The notes under the pieces: generated by a model
The model's input: the letters and a program-made list of their open reading frames with translations, nothing else
Told to the model about the DNA's origin: nothing
Databases searched by the model: none
Assembly (NCBI GenBank): GCA_038501785.1
Contig: JBAMJR010000047.1
Coordinates: 8,521,501 to 8,585,500, forward strand
Direction of reading: 5' to 3'
DNA: 64,000 bases
From: Myoxocephalus aenaeus
Lineage: Eukaryota; Chordata; Actinopteri; Perciformes; Cottidae
Made by a program: the position numbers and the translations under genes
Part shown: positions 42,540-53,255 of the stretch, piece after piece
How the letters are laid out: each line of letters begins with the position of its first letter
How positions within the stretch are numbered: position 1 is the stretch's first letter

Positions 42540-45500
42540 AAACATGACAAACGTCAGTAAACAGCTGGACAAGGCTTTGAAATCACGGATTTCGTGAGTT
42601 TATTTTTTAGGAAACGTCAGACCAGTTGCAACGTAATGTTTTCAGCGGCGCTAATGTTGTGGTTCATTTATCACCAATCAACGTCGGGGGATTTCACAAA
42701 CACGTCATTACCTGTTTGTCTGACTCTGCGGGTCAGAGCAGAAGTAGCTGCACCTGTTTAGCGCTCAGCGCTGCATGAGCGCTACGTGGAGGAAGAGGAG
42801 GGGGGGCTGTCGGGGCGAAATTCTCACAATAACTCAAGTAAATGCCCCGTCAGATATCAAACACATTTGGGGGGAATTGATGACAGAGAGTCATTTTTAT
42901 TCTTAAATACTGATGAATGAAGAAAAACATTGGGCTCCAGCAGAAGGGGCACTTTTCTCATCCAGGGCAAAAGGGCAGGTTGAGCACCACTAGGGATCAG
43001 CGGATCATTTCTAAAAGTCCTGCCGGGATCAGGCTGCTCTCGCCGGGCAGCAGAGCGCTGACGGCCCGGTGCTGCGGGACTCACGGTCCCTCAGCAGGAA
43101 CTCAACTGGTCGCCGTATCTTTTTAAGTCGGCTGATTCTTGAATAACCGATCACAGATTTGATGCTTAAACAACTAACTTCTCGCCTGAAAACATCCTAA
43201 AAGTACATGTTGTGACTCAACAACAGAAGTATTCAGAGAACGTCAACTTTCAGTTGTGAGTTTCCTCATCAAGTATAGAGAAGAAGCGTATTGAGAAACG
43301 GCCGCTGGAGACATCTTAACGCTGATTGGCCAAGACTCATCAAAGATCTTCTATTATGAAGATCATGACCACTCCAATCTCAGAAACGCTGGCCGGCCAG
43401 TTCATATATTTTGATTTCAAAACGGCGAATTTCGCCGTAAGGTGACAAATTTGCAGGTATGCAAAAAGGAGGACAAATACGCGTCCGGCTTGATGCTGCG
43501 CCGGACGCCGGACAGGGCATTGAAAATCCAGACTTCTGCTAATGGTTAGCTGAGCTTGCCAACTTCAACAACATGTGAAGGCAGAAGTAGTAGAGCACAA
43601 CATAGCAGGAGCGATCACACTCCTGTGACCAATCATGCTTTAGACAGAGGTTCGGACCGCCCCAGCTCATTTGCATACAATGACACAGAAATACAAGGCA
43701 TAAATAAATGTATAAATACAGGCATAAATAAATGAATAAATACAGAAATGTAGAAATAGATTTATTTAATGATGTCCTGTTTAGGTATAACTTATATTTA
43801 TATATTCCTGTATTTATTTCTACATTTATTTAAGCATTTATTTATTCCTGTATTTATTTATTTATTTCTACATTTATTTAAGCATTTATTTATTTATTAC
43901 TGCATTTATTTATTTATTTATTTATACATTTATTTAAGCATTTATTTATTTATTCCTGTATTTATTCCTGCATTTATTTATTTATACTTAAGTCATTTTC
44001 AGTCCTCCATACAAAACCGCCCCTGAGCTCACCTGTAATCCTGCAGCTAAACACTAATGCACGTAAAGGATCTCAAAAACTGATAGCTTTGTCAGCACGG
44101 TTGCCATGGATGTTGCTGTTAGCACTGTTAGCTTCTAGCCGCTGGCTCAGACATCTGCATGTTCAGAGCCGTGTGGAGGGCGGGCAATCCCAGTTGATCG
44201 GTTGCAGCTGCAACGGTAGTCAACCAATCACACGCTGCATTAAATCAAAGAGCACAAAAATATACGAGGAGTAATTTATTTTCTAGATCTGGTCAGAAAC
44301 ATTATCAATGGTAGTCAGTATCGTTTAACTGGAGAAGTATAGATACTACTTGACTGGGTTATTTTGGTGGGAAACCCAGGCCTACTAGTGGTACTATGAT
44401 AAAGATACTTTGGCAGAAAATAATGCACTGATACTAAGTTTCAGAAGGATTGCCTCATTTTGCTACAAACTTCAGAATAAAAGAACTAATCTGAAAGACG
44501 ATCCCATATTGACTGTGTCTTTAAAATGTTAACAATGCTAGGGCCTTCAAAAGGCTGAAACCACAAGAAGTTGTTCAAACTGGATTACGTCGTTCATCGT
44601 TTTCTACACAATGGATTGGAACCCAAATGTGCCCGTTCCACTCATCAAGCTTTAGAGAAGCCTTTTGAAAAAAATCTAAATGCTTGCATTTGATTCAATA
44701 ATAATCAATACTTCAAGCACAAATCAATATATAATTTTAGAGCTTCAGGAATCTATGAATCAACATACAAACACTCAAAAAACCTACCTGTCAAAAAGCC
44801 TCTCTTATAAAAGCAGAGCACGGAGGAAAGTGTGTTTGTGTTTGTGGGATGGACTAGAAAGAGACCCCTCAGTGAACGATAGATCACAAACACTACTAGA
44901 CAGCTAATACCTTTTAAAGCAGTTTTTCACATCTTCTGTGTTAATATTTGTGTGTTTTTGGAGATTATGAATTCCGTGTTGTTGTGCCAGAGCTTGTTTA
45001 TGTTCCCAGAAGATGAATTCTCTTTGAAGGAATAACCATTGATGTGCTCTCCTTTGTTCCACTGCCATCCATCTCTCCCCCTCCCTTTTTAAACATATAT
45101 CTCTCTGCCCTGTCCCCTGTTCCCCTCATCGCTCCACAAAGTCGTCCCGTTTCCTTTGACACTAAAGTCCACCTCTGTTTCTCTCCCCCTCTTCCTCCTC
45201 TCCTCCACCATCGTCCCCTCCCTTCGCCTCTTGCCCGATCAAGTTTGATTTATTTTGCTCTTCCAAATCGTGCCCAACAAACTAAACAGAGCTAAATGAC
45301 ATTCCCTCCAGGCTGGCGACTCTCTACTCGACCCACTCAATGCTAATTTTGGCAGTTTTTGTACGTGACCGCTGAAAAATGTGAAGAAAAAAAAAAGTAT
45401 TTGACTCAATCCCATAAACCCAATCTCATTCAAATTTGCCGCAAACTTGCTTTTACATGAGAGGAAGTTTGTTCAGAATGTCCCTTTGATTCAATAACTA

Positions 45501-45923
45501 AGTATTGATATACAACTGTGAAAGAATAGAGGACCTACATCTTTCTTCTATGTTGACTCACATATTTGTTCAATTCTACAGCTGTTTTTGAATTGCTAAA
45601 TTACACAGTACATACATATTTAAGCGTGAAATGTTTCATACACAGTAACTATATCTAGGCAAATATTAAAAAGGAAAAGGAGCATGATATGCCCCCTTTA
45701 AGACATGATACCTGCCTAGGACTTACCGTCTTCGTCTCCTCCAGTTGTCCTCCAGGCCTGCAGCTTGGTCCTCTACCCCATCAAGTTCATCGAGAGCATC
45801 AACCTGAGGATCTACCACGAGTTCAACTGGGGCTACGGCCTGGCCTGGGGCGGGACCATCTTCTCCTTCGGCGGGGGGATCCTCTACTGCCTCAACCCCA
45901 AGAACTACGAGGAGTATTACTAG
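26015..45923 (+). CDS. tmem47: TMEM47, transmembrane protein 47 (claudin-like), three coding exons
   Basis: Exons 26015-26243, 38977-39117 and 45745-45923 join to 549 nt, a 182-residue protein, close to the usual length of about 181. All junctions are GT-AG in phase 1. Four membrane segments are seen at about residues 21-40, 80-107, 112-138 and 152-173. The first loop has the claudin-type W56, C59, C70 pattern (SLWESCWKPASTENWQC). The third segment leads to YPIKF, and the protein ends NPKNYEEYY. TMEM47 is a claudin/PMP22-family protein at cell-cell contacts that influences junction assembly. Start chosen at 26015 because LTPLKLVGLVC follows at the family distance and the context GCGCCATG is good. 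Recognised from family memory, not a search. Confidence 0.96.
26721..26790. repeat. (CA)n microsatellite
   Basis: About 34 CA units, uninterrupted. Confidence 0.95.
27730..27815. repeat. CATC/CACC imperfect tetranucleotide repeat
   Basis: Imperfect units of CATC, CACC and TATC on the plus strand. Confidence 0.7.
27981..28010. repeat. (CA)n microsatellite
   Basis: About 15 CA units. A (GT)n run in opposite orientation lies at 28142-28160. Confidence 0.9.
32203..32290. repeat. CA-rich higher-order short tandem repeat
   Basis: A CA run is followed by three 12 bp units of type CACACACATGCT and then three 10 bp units of type GTGCACACGC. Confidence 0.8.
32690..33340 (-). repeat. Dispersed repeat, copy 1 (minus), with internal minisatellite
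   Basis: Reverse complement of much of 37230-37700. The shared parts include TTGTATAGAAGTCTATGA, CCCTCAGTAAACATGA and the tail ACATACAGTCTATGG. No transposase and no clean terminal repeats were found. The 33097-33265 part is expanded into tandem units. Confidence 0.75.
33097..33265. repeat. Minisatellite of about 24 bp units (CAAGATGGCGACGGCCAAAA type)
   Basis: About seven diverged units built on AAGATGGCGAC-GCCAAAAACC. The copy of the host repeat at 37230-37700 has only one GGCCATCTTGGATTACGGCC equivalent, so the array arose by expansion within the repeat. Confidence 0.8.
34618..34729. other. Palindrome and 16 bp stem-loop cluster
   Basis: 34618-34633 is a perfect 16 bp palindrome (GATTAGTCGACTAATC). 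Arms 34665-34680 and 34714-34729 are perfect 16 bp inverted repeats (AGTCGGTTAGTCAGGT) with a 33 nt loop. The TAGTCGACTAATCG theme is seen at ends of some fish DNA transposons, so a MITE remnant is likely. Confidence 0.6.
37230..37700 (+). repeat. Dispersed repeat, copy 2 (plus)
   Basis: Begins near CATAGTCTGTATGTAAGAAG and ends near the CACTCGGCAGAACCGAAGGT part. Matches copy 1 in inverted orientation 4 kb away. A (GT)n microsatellite follows at 37727. Confidence 0.75.
37727..37780. repeat. (GT)n microsatellite
   Basis: About 26 GT units. Confidence 0.95.
37890..38970 (+). repeat. Long pyrimidine-rich tract upstream of tmem47 exon 2, with (CT)n
   Basis: A (CT)n run at 37899-37955 is followed by about 800 bases in which the plus strand is overwhelmingly C and T, then a second CT-rich part just before the acceptor of exon 2 at 38971-38976. 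Long open frames here come from the lack of purines, not from genes. Confidence 0.8.
38977..39117 (+). CDS. tmem47: tmem47 coding exon 2
   Basis: 141 nt, residues 77-123. Encodes DWQVATLALLLGGGALVLMS and the rest of membrane segment 2, the basic GTRRR turn and the start of segment 3. The acceptor is CCATTCCAG and the donor GCAG followed by GTCAGC. Confidence 0.95.
39299..39380. repeat. (CA)n microsatellite
   Basis: About 41 uninterrupted CA units, about 180 bp downstream of exon 2. Confidence 0.95.
41036..41338 (-). pseudogene. Fragment of hAT transposase C-terminal dimerisation domain with hAT end
   Basis: The minus strand at 41036-41140 reads VATSVPSERIFSKTEQIITE followed by RRNRISPHS, the conserved hATC dimerisation motif. 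Directly upstream (41230-41338) lies a sequence with AGAGCCGGCTCTCAGAGCCG and AGTGATGTGTCGG reading, a hAT left-end type. The middle of the transposase is missing, so it is a nonautonomous deletion form. Confidence 0.65.
41557..44010. mobile_element. 2.45 kb element with long (about 370 bp) inverted arms
   Basis: Left arm 41557-41930 and right arm about 43590-44010 are inverted copies: ATGGAGGACTG, ATAA-rich part, then AAATGAGCTGGGGCGGTCC. CAAAACC flanks it on both sides (41550-41556 and 44012-44018), a 7 bp duplication, or 8 with one mismatch. It sits in the 3' end of the hAT element. The interior (41940-43580) carries other repeat pieces, including a GCGGCTCTTT hAT-like end near 42165-42240 and a (CT)n at 42492-42535. 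No transposase was recognised, so this is a nonautonomous, foldback-like element. Confidence 0.75.
42492..42535. repeat. (CT)n microsatellite
   Basis: About 22 CT units inside the foldback-like element. Confidence 0.95.
45745..45923 (+). CDS. tmem47: tmem47 coding exon 3 with stop
   Basis: Encodes residues 124-182: the rest of membrane segment 3, YPIKFIESINLRIYHEFNWG and segment 4, then NPKNYEEYY and TAG at 45921-45923. The acceptor is CCTCCAG. A run of identical residues to the family in the last loop makes the identification firm. Confidence 0.97.
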
Positions 45924-46070
45924 CGCCGATTGAAAGTTAGAACCCTCCATGCTGAGGGAGGTATTCAAGAGGGGTAGCAGCTTTTTTTCCTTCCAACGGC
46001 TCAATTCCCAAGAACTGTAAGGAATACTATACACTGTATTTGAGCCAATAAATGTATCGCCACAAGCTTC
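45924..46070 (+). terminator. tmem47 3' UTR start with poly(A) signal
   Basis: AATAAA at 46047-46052, 124 bases after the stop, is a plausible first poly(A) signal. TMEM47 transcripts may use more distal sites, which cannot be told here. Confidence 0.5.
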
Positions 46071-48610
46071 CTCCCCGGGGGAAATTCTCTGGGTGATGCT
46101 GCTTCAGGGGGATTTATTTTTTCGCCTCATTCAACAACGAAGGCTGCGTATTTTATTTCATAGCCCTAACATCACCAGGTTGGTCGTTGGGAGAGTTTTA
46201 CTTCATTCTTAGGACTTGGAGGACCCCTGCAGTAACAAAACGATGGAGGTTAATCGTGACGATCCCAACTCTGTTCTTTTTTCCCCTCCTGGACTAAACT
46301 GCAAGTCACTTGTAGCAACCCTAACTTATTGTTACTTGGGAGACAGGAAGGTGAGACTGGGAGGCGTTTGCCACACGTTCGCCGCACGCATATGCACATG
46401 CAAAGGCACGTGGCTCATCTCCCGTCAACATAAAATCCTCCCGCTGGGCTTCCAAACAGCCAACGCCCCCAGACTCCCGCTCCATCCATGCATCACTATC
46501 AGTGCTTAGTTTTTTTTTAGCTCTTCACAAGGACGTGGAAGCAGATCAGACAACACACTTTTCGCTTCATAACGGGGGGGGGGGGGGGGGGGGATACAGA
46601 CACTCCATCGACCCACTTTGTCTGTTACCGTGGCAATCACGACAGCTGGGTAGCTGTCGTGATTGATTAGCCGCGGTCGGGAGGTGTGAGACGGGGCCAC
46701 GCTCGGCTGCCTCCGAAGGGCCTGCTGCCTTTCGATTCCCAATGAGCTGAGTTTGTGCGCGCGGTGACGCTCGGAGCATCCTTCCTTCCTCCCCTTGCGT
46801 CCTGTTTGTCGATAGGACAGATACGAACTCCACTGGGCATGTTTACATGCACATCAATAGTCGAAGGAAGCCAGCCTCTGCATTTGGAGCGCAGTAATGC
46901 GATTATGGACTCTGCTGAAGGATGTAAAATCACAAAAACACCTGTGGAGGCCTCTGACTTTTATTAGAAAACCCCGTAGAGTCATATCTTCGTTTCAAGT
47001 TGCACAAGCAGCCGGTTCCAGTGGATGCAATAACCTTACTTAAAATCACATGTTTCATTCATGAAGATACGATATGACTGACAGTGTAGTCACATCGTAT
47101 ATAGACAAACAAAATGTTTGTCTATATAGGAGAATCTTAGTTGAAATAAAGATATAGTTATTGTTATTTTTAACGCAATAAAACATGCAGAAAAGGTTGC
47201 AGTTTATATAAATATATTAACCCTGAGTACTGTCCACAGATCTTCCTCTCATTGCCCTAACAAAGACTGTGTTTTCAGAAATTTGCATTACCTGCGTTAC
47301 CTACATTTTTTAAAATCCACATTTTAGTATGAAATCACCTCACAATCTAAAGAGGTGCTTAACTCGTTGTACCAGGATGACTTCATGGACTTCTGACTCT
47401 TAGTATGAGGAATCAATGCACTATTGTGTGCATGTAGACACAGCCACTGAAGATGAAACCAGATCAGCGACCTACCGATGAGTTCAGGGCCTCGATTCAT
47501 TCTCAGCAGACTGCTGTCTCCTTGTCTACAGTGAATGTCAGGGATCAGCCACTACACCCAGTGTGTGTGTGGATTATGGTGAGAAACAAGCCTGGCATGT
47601 CGGCACGCAAAAGATAGGCATAAAGACAAAAAGTGGGATTGTATCTTACATCAAAGCATCATCACCTTACAGAAAAGAACATCTGATAATCACTCATGTA
47701 TGTCCCAACAGGCTGATTTACATTTGGGGTTGGCTGTAATCAGGACTTGTCTGGGTGGAGGGTGCAACGCAATGCCTGGGTGTAAAAATGGATGGAGAAG
47801 CAAAGAAAATAACTTCTATACAGATTTTATGGCGCGATAAAGCAGGTGATGTCGCAAAACATGTTTTCTCTCTCAGCCCCATGTGCTGAGTTTACTTTCC
47901 TAACCCTCGGTCCTCCATGCTCCCTTCAAAAACCACTCTGCAATTTCAAATGTAAAATAGGAATTCTCCAGATGACATGTTGGAGATCCGGGCAGCGTCT
48001 CGTCGGTGCGCTGCGTTGTCACATTTGATAGCTTGATAGCTCACAACCGTGAAGCTATCAAGCCGCCATCCCGCCCAAAACAGGATCCAGGCTGGCTCAC
48101 ACCTTAACAAAATGTAGGCGGACAAACCGATTCATGCAGCTGACAGAAGTCCATTTATCTTTAAAAAACCTGACAGGATGATGTTTACCACAGACGCGAT
48201 CGTTTCCTCTGTTGTCAATGAGCTCTGCCTGCCACTACAACAGCGTTGCTTCTAAAATGAGCTCATTCAAGTTTATTAACGATTTTGGCAATGCATTAGA
48301 TTACAGTCAGCAAATTACAGTATAATTATGTAATATGTATAGGGTGTGCATACAATACGCTTGGTATGGACAGGATATGTACAAGAAAAAGAAAAAAAGA
48401 GGTTAGGAAAGGAAGGGTCCAGCTTTGTGTTTTAGTGAAATGTTGTCATAAATTACATTGTAATTATAATTTTTTAACAATTACAGGGTACAGTAATATT
48501 GTTCCTGGGTAAAAAAGCAGGAAAAATGGGTCAAAATGACAATACTGAAGTTGAAATTTAATCAAATATTTTGAAACAAAAATAATGGAGTACTTATTAT
48601 TTCTTGAAGA
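46071..48610. other. Downstream stretch without recognised gene
   Basis: Holds a run of 20 G at 46574-46593 and a 14 bp perfect inverted repeat with 3 nt loop at 47098-47128. Some of this may be extended tmem47 3' UTR. No exon is recognised. Confidence 0.5.
46574..46593. repeat. Poly-G run of 20
   Basis: Twenty consecutive G. Long homopolymers of this kind are prone to sequencing length error. Confidence 0.95.
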
Positions 48611-48612
48611 GT

Positions 48613-49250
48613 TAGTTGAGAAGGTCAATACCACTCTGATGTCTGTACTCTAAATATGAAGCCATCACTTGTTAGCTTTACTTGTGTTAGCTTAGCATGA
48701 AGACTGGAAACTAGCCGGGTTCAGTCTTAATTACAAAATCTACTGTAACAGGACCATGTTACTTCCGTGAGTCTCGGCCAGGTACAAAGAGGGCAACACG
48801 CTGGGTTTGGTTATTAATGTTCTTTATTTCTGGTCGGTCTGATGTGCGCGCTCCCTGAGGGCACCTGCCTTGTTGTCTCTGCTGTCTCGGCCGTGTCCAC
48901 TCCGCTTCCCGCTCTCCCGTTCCACAGCCGGTACTACTGTTTATATTGGGGAGAGACACAAACACAGATTGCCCCCAGCTGAGGCTAATTACACCTCATG
49001 CTCACACCTGTTCCCTGAACCACTCCCTCGCTCAGTTCTCTCTGCAGCTGAGAGCCAACCCCGCCCCACTGTCACATCTACCTTCCAGCACCTAATCACT
49101 AATTATTATGTTACATTTTGATTGTTTAGTCAAAGGTTTCCCGCCGGGTTTCCAGTCTATATGCTAAGCTAAGCTAACCCCCTGACATAGCTTCATATTT
49201 TGTGTGAAGACATGAGAGTGGTATCAATCATCTCATCTAATTCTGGTCAA
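48613..49250. mobile_element. MITE-type repeat with inverted ends, host of a solo LTR
   Basis: The left part (AATACCACTCTGATGTCTGT, AATATGAAGC, TTAGCTTAGCATGAAGACTG) is repeated inverted at the right (CAGTCTATATGCTAAGCTAA, GCTTCATATTTT, GACATGAGAGTGGTATCAAT). Ends are approximate. The long LTR insertion lies between. Confidence 0.65.
48744..49076 (-). mobile_element. Solo LTR, 333 bp, with exact 5 bp target duplication
   Basis: On the minus strand it starts TGTGACAG and ends CCTGTTACA. Flanks 48739-48743 and 49077-49081 both read TCTAC. Internally, in the minus direction, CCAATATAAACAG is a TATA-like promoter and AATAAAGAACATT a poly(A) signal, the normal order in an LTR. No internal retroelement sequence remains, so it arose by LTR recombination. 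Probably gypsy-like. Confidence 0.88.
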
Positions 49251-50150
49251 AAAATGTCTCACAAATAATTTAGGAATTTTCACGGAAATTGGTGGAAAAG
49301 TGTAGCATGGGCGAAGGAGCCGATCTGAATCACGAGGCAGATACACGTGTTATTTTTCACTAATCGCAGTGGTCTGTGCGGAGGTATGCTCTCTCTGATT
49401 GGCCTTCTAGTATATGGACATTGTTACCCAGCATGTACAAAATATTTACACTGTAATTTGTAGGCTGTAATGTGAAGTATTACAGACGGTCAAGATGTGG
49501 TAGAGATGAATCTCTCAATCTCACTTTACAAGCCTTTTCAGGCTGACATAAAGCTCATGCTGTAAATTCACAGTGTATATTCTACTAAGTAGTATTGAAC
49601 TGATGGATGTTATATGAAAGTAAGGGGAGGGAACTTCAATGCTTTTATGTGGATTTTTTTTTTTTTGTGTGACTGGATGTCCCCCATCTTTCTATTTAGC
49701 ACAGAGAGAAAACAGAAACAGTGCTGATTGTTACACCCATTATTCCATTAGCCATACCAGCTATATGTCAGCGGCTACCTCTCAGCATGTGACCCTGCTC
49801 TTCAGTATTTTGTCAGTTTGAAAGATGTCACAGCTTCACCGGTTAATCAGTGTTTAGCTTTGTTGGGTCACCAGATTTTTGTCTGTCGGGCCGTGGATGA
49901 AGCACTTTGTGTCGCCTGACTCGGTGCTGTTGTTGGGCCGAGTGAAACAAAAGTCCTGATCCAATGACGAAGCGCTGTCATAGAGATCATCACCTCCAGC
50001 GTGATGTACAATATATACTGTATGATCCCAGCTTAGTGAGACTGTTTTTGCTAACTAGAGACGTCTCTGTGCTTTGGTGGTAGAGGAGTTACAGTATAAC
50101 CGACCTGGGTTCAAACTTACAGGAACCAGTTTACAATATCTCCAGATGTA
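49251..50150. other. Unassigned noncoding sequence
   Basis: No gene or repeat recognised. Confidence 0.5.
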
Positions 50151-50650
50151 TATTAAAGGGCCAGTGTGCAACATTTTGGGGGATCTATTTGCAGAAGTGT
50201 ATAATAATTAGTGTATAATCACCTGTGCTTTCATTAGCTTAGAATGAGCCCTTCATAGGGACCAGGACCATTTCACAGAGTCCACCATGTTGCGCCACAA
50301 GGATTCTATAGTAGCCCCCAACGGAAGAACCAAAGGACTGTTTCCTGTTTACAACCAGCTCTGTGCGTTTTACACAAACCAACTAGCCAATAGTTTGCCA
50401 AGCGGAAGTAGAGATGCATGCACAAAATAAAAGCCCACATTTCTGGTCTGAAGGAGAAACACACCTACTTTTAAACACAATGTCGGACTCTGATATCAAC
50501 AGGCTTTTGGATATGTGCAAATATCACAACGCCAACATTTTCAAGAAGGTGGTTGAAGGAGGAAGAAAGAGAGAAGCTGTGTTCAGAGAATGGAGACAAC
50601 GTGGGATTCACTGGCTCCGGTGATGAGGATGAGGCATAGGGACGTTTTAC
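50151..50650. repeat. Dispersed repeat (unclassified MITE-like)
   Basis: Begins with AAAGGGCCAGTGTGCAACATT, a widespread fish repeat type, and includes TCCACCATGTTGCGCCACAA. An open frame of 48 codons from ATG 50480 is likely incidental. No clear right terminus was found. Confidence 0.45.
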
Positions 50651-52159
50651 GTTAATCGGAATATGCACACACATAAACTGGAATATAAATTTTCATTAGC
50701 CTTTTATGAATATTGTCTTTTTTGGAATAAGGGCAAAACATTGAATATTTGACGCATGTAAACATGTGTCTTTATTTTACCTGAAGGCCACCGTAGTTCT
50801 CCATCACGCTGATGAAACTACGGTAAGATGAGTGCTAAACGTGGTACAGCCAGCCACCGTCTGACTTTCGTTGCTCCCAAAGAAGTGTTATGGAATTGTT
50901 ATTATAAATGGAAGGACTAAATAACAATTGAATACTTTCACAATCTAAAATTAGTTTGAATGTGTTTTATTTGTCAGTCAGGAACTCTGAAACTAATATT
51001 TGAAATACTGAGACTGGTGTTGATTTTGAGTGTGCCACACCCTTATTCTGAGTTTACCTGCCAGACCGATAAACAGCCTGAAGTCCCCCGAAAGATCAAA
51101 GATGTACAGCTGTAGCTGCTGTTATTATGATATCTTTCATCCAAGCTTCAAAGAGACAACCAACATACCCCACTTCTCCTTGCTGCTGCCTGCAGGAAGG
51201 AGCAGATGCATTTAAAGTGTTTTGGTTTCTTAATGAGGTGACGGAATAAATGTCGTGTCAGTTGTAATTATGGGATTTCTCAACAACAGTGCAAATATGT
51301 TTGCGCCCAGTTTCATAAATGACCTACATGCTTTGATTTTTAATGAAGCACTTAAATGTGGTTGTGGGTAAATAAGAGTATTTGTGTTATTGCTACGGGG
51401 AATCACACACGCTAACGCAACTCCCTTTAATACGTTATATACCTGTTATTTGTGGCCCCAGGGTGTCTGACCCGCGCTGGTTCCTTGTATGTTTTAACCC
51501 AGCTCTGACTCCTAGTTATTAGCATTTGTTTGGTTATTAATTTAATGATGAAAAGTAGAGGCTTGCAAACAGAGACAGCTCTGTTTTATGCATCATCTCC
51601 CAGTAGACTGGAGCCAAACACTGTCTAATGATGTGCATAGGGATTTAGGAAGTGTGTATGAACGTGTCTGTGTGTGAATGACAGAGGAAGAGTGTGTTTC
51701 ACAGAGAGAGCAAGAAAGTGTGTGTGTGTGTGTGTGTTGGCATGTTTTAGATGCCATTGTAGAGATGTCAGTAATCAGCATTTATCTCTTTGTACGTTGG
51801 CACATTAAAGCACTGAACAGAACGTCTCCGTCTCATTTCGTTGTCACATAATCTTTTGTCCTCTGTTGTGCTTTTTTCACTTTCAGTGTTATCTTACACA
51901 ACTAGAGAGGTTATTATCTAAATTTAGCACAATGTACACTACATTAATGCACTGTAGTTTCCTGGTATGCTGAGTTAAAGTTGTCAAATAATGCATCCTG
52001 AAACAGGAGAGCCAGTAAGGTAGAATCAAGTCCAACCAGGGGACTAACTTTAATATATATAGGTCACAATATTCTGTTTGTTATGTTTTTTTTTTAAACA
52101 TGGTGTATTCTTTCTGACCTTATTATTCTGTTAATGTCATTGATCCATTTTGAGGTGTA
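50651..52159. other. Unassigned noncoding sequence
   Basis: Only a short (GT)n at 51720-51738 stands out. Confidence 0.5.
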
Positions 52160-52465
52160 GGTAGCACTTTATAATAACTACATGCTATTTAGCATGAGTA
52201 AACACTTCATTCATCATTTATAAAGCATTGTTCCAACATGAACACTCATTAGTATGTTATAAATGTTTTGTTCTTGATTAATAAGCTGACTATTATGCGT
52301 TTCATGATTGGGTTACATTTATACTTTATAAATGATGGATTCCCCATTTGTAATTTAAGTATTAAGAACTTATAGATGATTAATAAGATAATTTATAAGT
52401 GTTAGTAAATGATATATTTTTTTTATTTAATGCTAAATAGCGTGTAGTTATTATAAAGTGCTACC
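52160..52465. mobile_element. MITE, 306 bp, with about 36 bp terminal inverted repeats
   Basis: Left end GGTAGCACTTTATAATAACT continuing ACATGCTATTTAGCAT. The right end is its inverted copy with few mismatches (ATGCTAAATAGCGTGTAGTT then ATTATAAAGTGCTACC). The flanks GAGGTGTA and GAGGTGGG match in 6 of 8 bases, suggesting a decayed 8 bp duplication. No coding capacity. Interior is AT-rich. Confidence 0.85.
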
Positions 52466-52986
52466 GAGGTGGGAATCCTGTATGTATCTTTTAGTTGCAA
52501 TGTCTGTTTTTACGCTGATGACACAATCTTGTTTGCCATCCGCTGAACTGCAAACCAGACTTTTCCCAGTTTACAGCCTGCATTTAAGAACCTAAAGCTT
52601 GTTCTTAACTGCAAAGAGACGAAATGTTTGCATCTCACAACAATAAAAATCAAATTGATAGAGTAAAACATTAAAAAAACTTAAGTTTACATTAACACAA
52701 AGATTCTTCCACAAAACTCTTTATTATTTCAGAACAAAGCTCCTTAAACAAGAGAAATATCCCCACACATTCCACTATACCATCTACACTGGATTATGAA
52801 CATATGCTGTATTGACGCTGCTACCACTACCCTTAAATAATATTTCTCACAGATATTGTAAGAGCAACTTAACACAAGACGTCACAGATAGGTGCAACAG
52901 TAGTCAGGTTTCCATACAAAAGTATATTTACTAACTGAATTTCTCGAAAATTGGCAAAAGTAAATTTGAATTGAAGGACGTACTGT

Positions 52987-53255
52987 TAAATGGTAATGGA
53001 CCCGTACTTGTATCGTGCTTTTCTAGTCTTCCGACCACTCAAAGCGCTTTAACTACATGACAACATTCACCCATTCACACACTGATGAGAGGAGCTACCA
53101 TGCCAGGTGCCACATCAGATTATCAACCATTCATACACCGTAGGCGCAGCTACGGGAGCAATTTAGGGTTAAGTGTCTTGCTCAAGGACACATCGACATG
53201 GGCTAGCGGAGCCGAGGATCGACCGGCCGATCCTCTGACTGTTAAGTGAGCATAA
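52987..53255 (-). mobile_element. tRNA-derived SINE (minus strand), head partly lost
   Basis: On the minus strand: AGTCAGAGGATCGGCCGGTC (B-box side of the tRNA-like head), the body CCGCTAGCCCATGTCGATGT, then GTCCTTGAGCAAGACACTTA. The tail AAAGCGCTTTGAGTGGTCGG then AAGACTAGAAAAGCACGATA is shared with L2-type LINEs of fish, which mobilise such SINEs. The tRNA 5' half with the A box is missing. Confidence 0.7.

Larger units (their letters stand above)
40805..44025. mobile_element. hAT element, interrupted by a later element
   Basis: The left end is CAGTGGCGGTTCTAC and the right end AAAACCGCCCCTG, imperfect inverted repeats. Flanks ATCTCACC (40797-40804) and AGCTCACC (44026-44033) match in 7 of 8 bases, the hAT-type duplication. 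The right end is separated from the rest by the 2.45 kb element at 41557-44010, so the original element was under 0.8 kb. It includes a hAT dimerisation-domain fragment, which may be a separate nested element. Confidence 0.8.
39118..45744 (+). other. tmem47 intron 2 (6.6 kb)
   Basis: Holds a long (CA)n at 39299-39380, the nested hAT/inverted-arm elements at 40805-44025, a pyrimidine-rich tract at 45040-45240, and otherwise unassigned sequence (39400-40800 and 44040-45030). Confidence 0.8.

Noticed and set aside
47098..47128. MicroRNA hairpin
   Set aside because: Stem of 14 bp with a 3 nt loop is too short for a precursor. Noted only as an inverted repeat.
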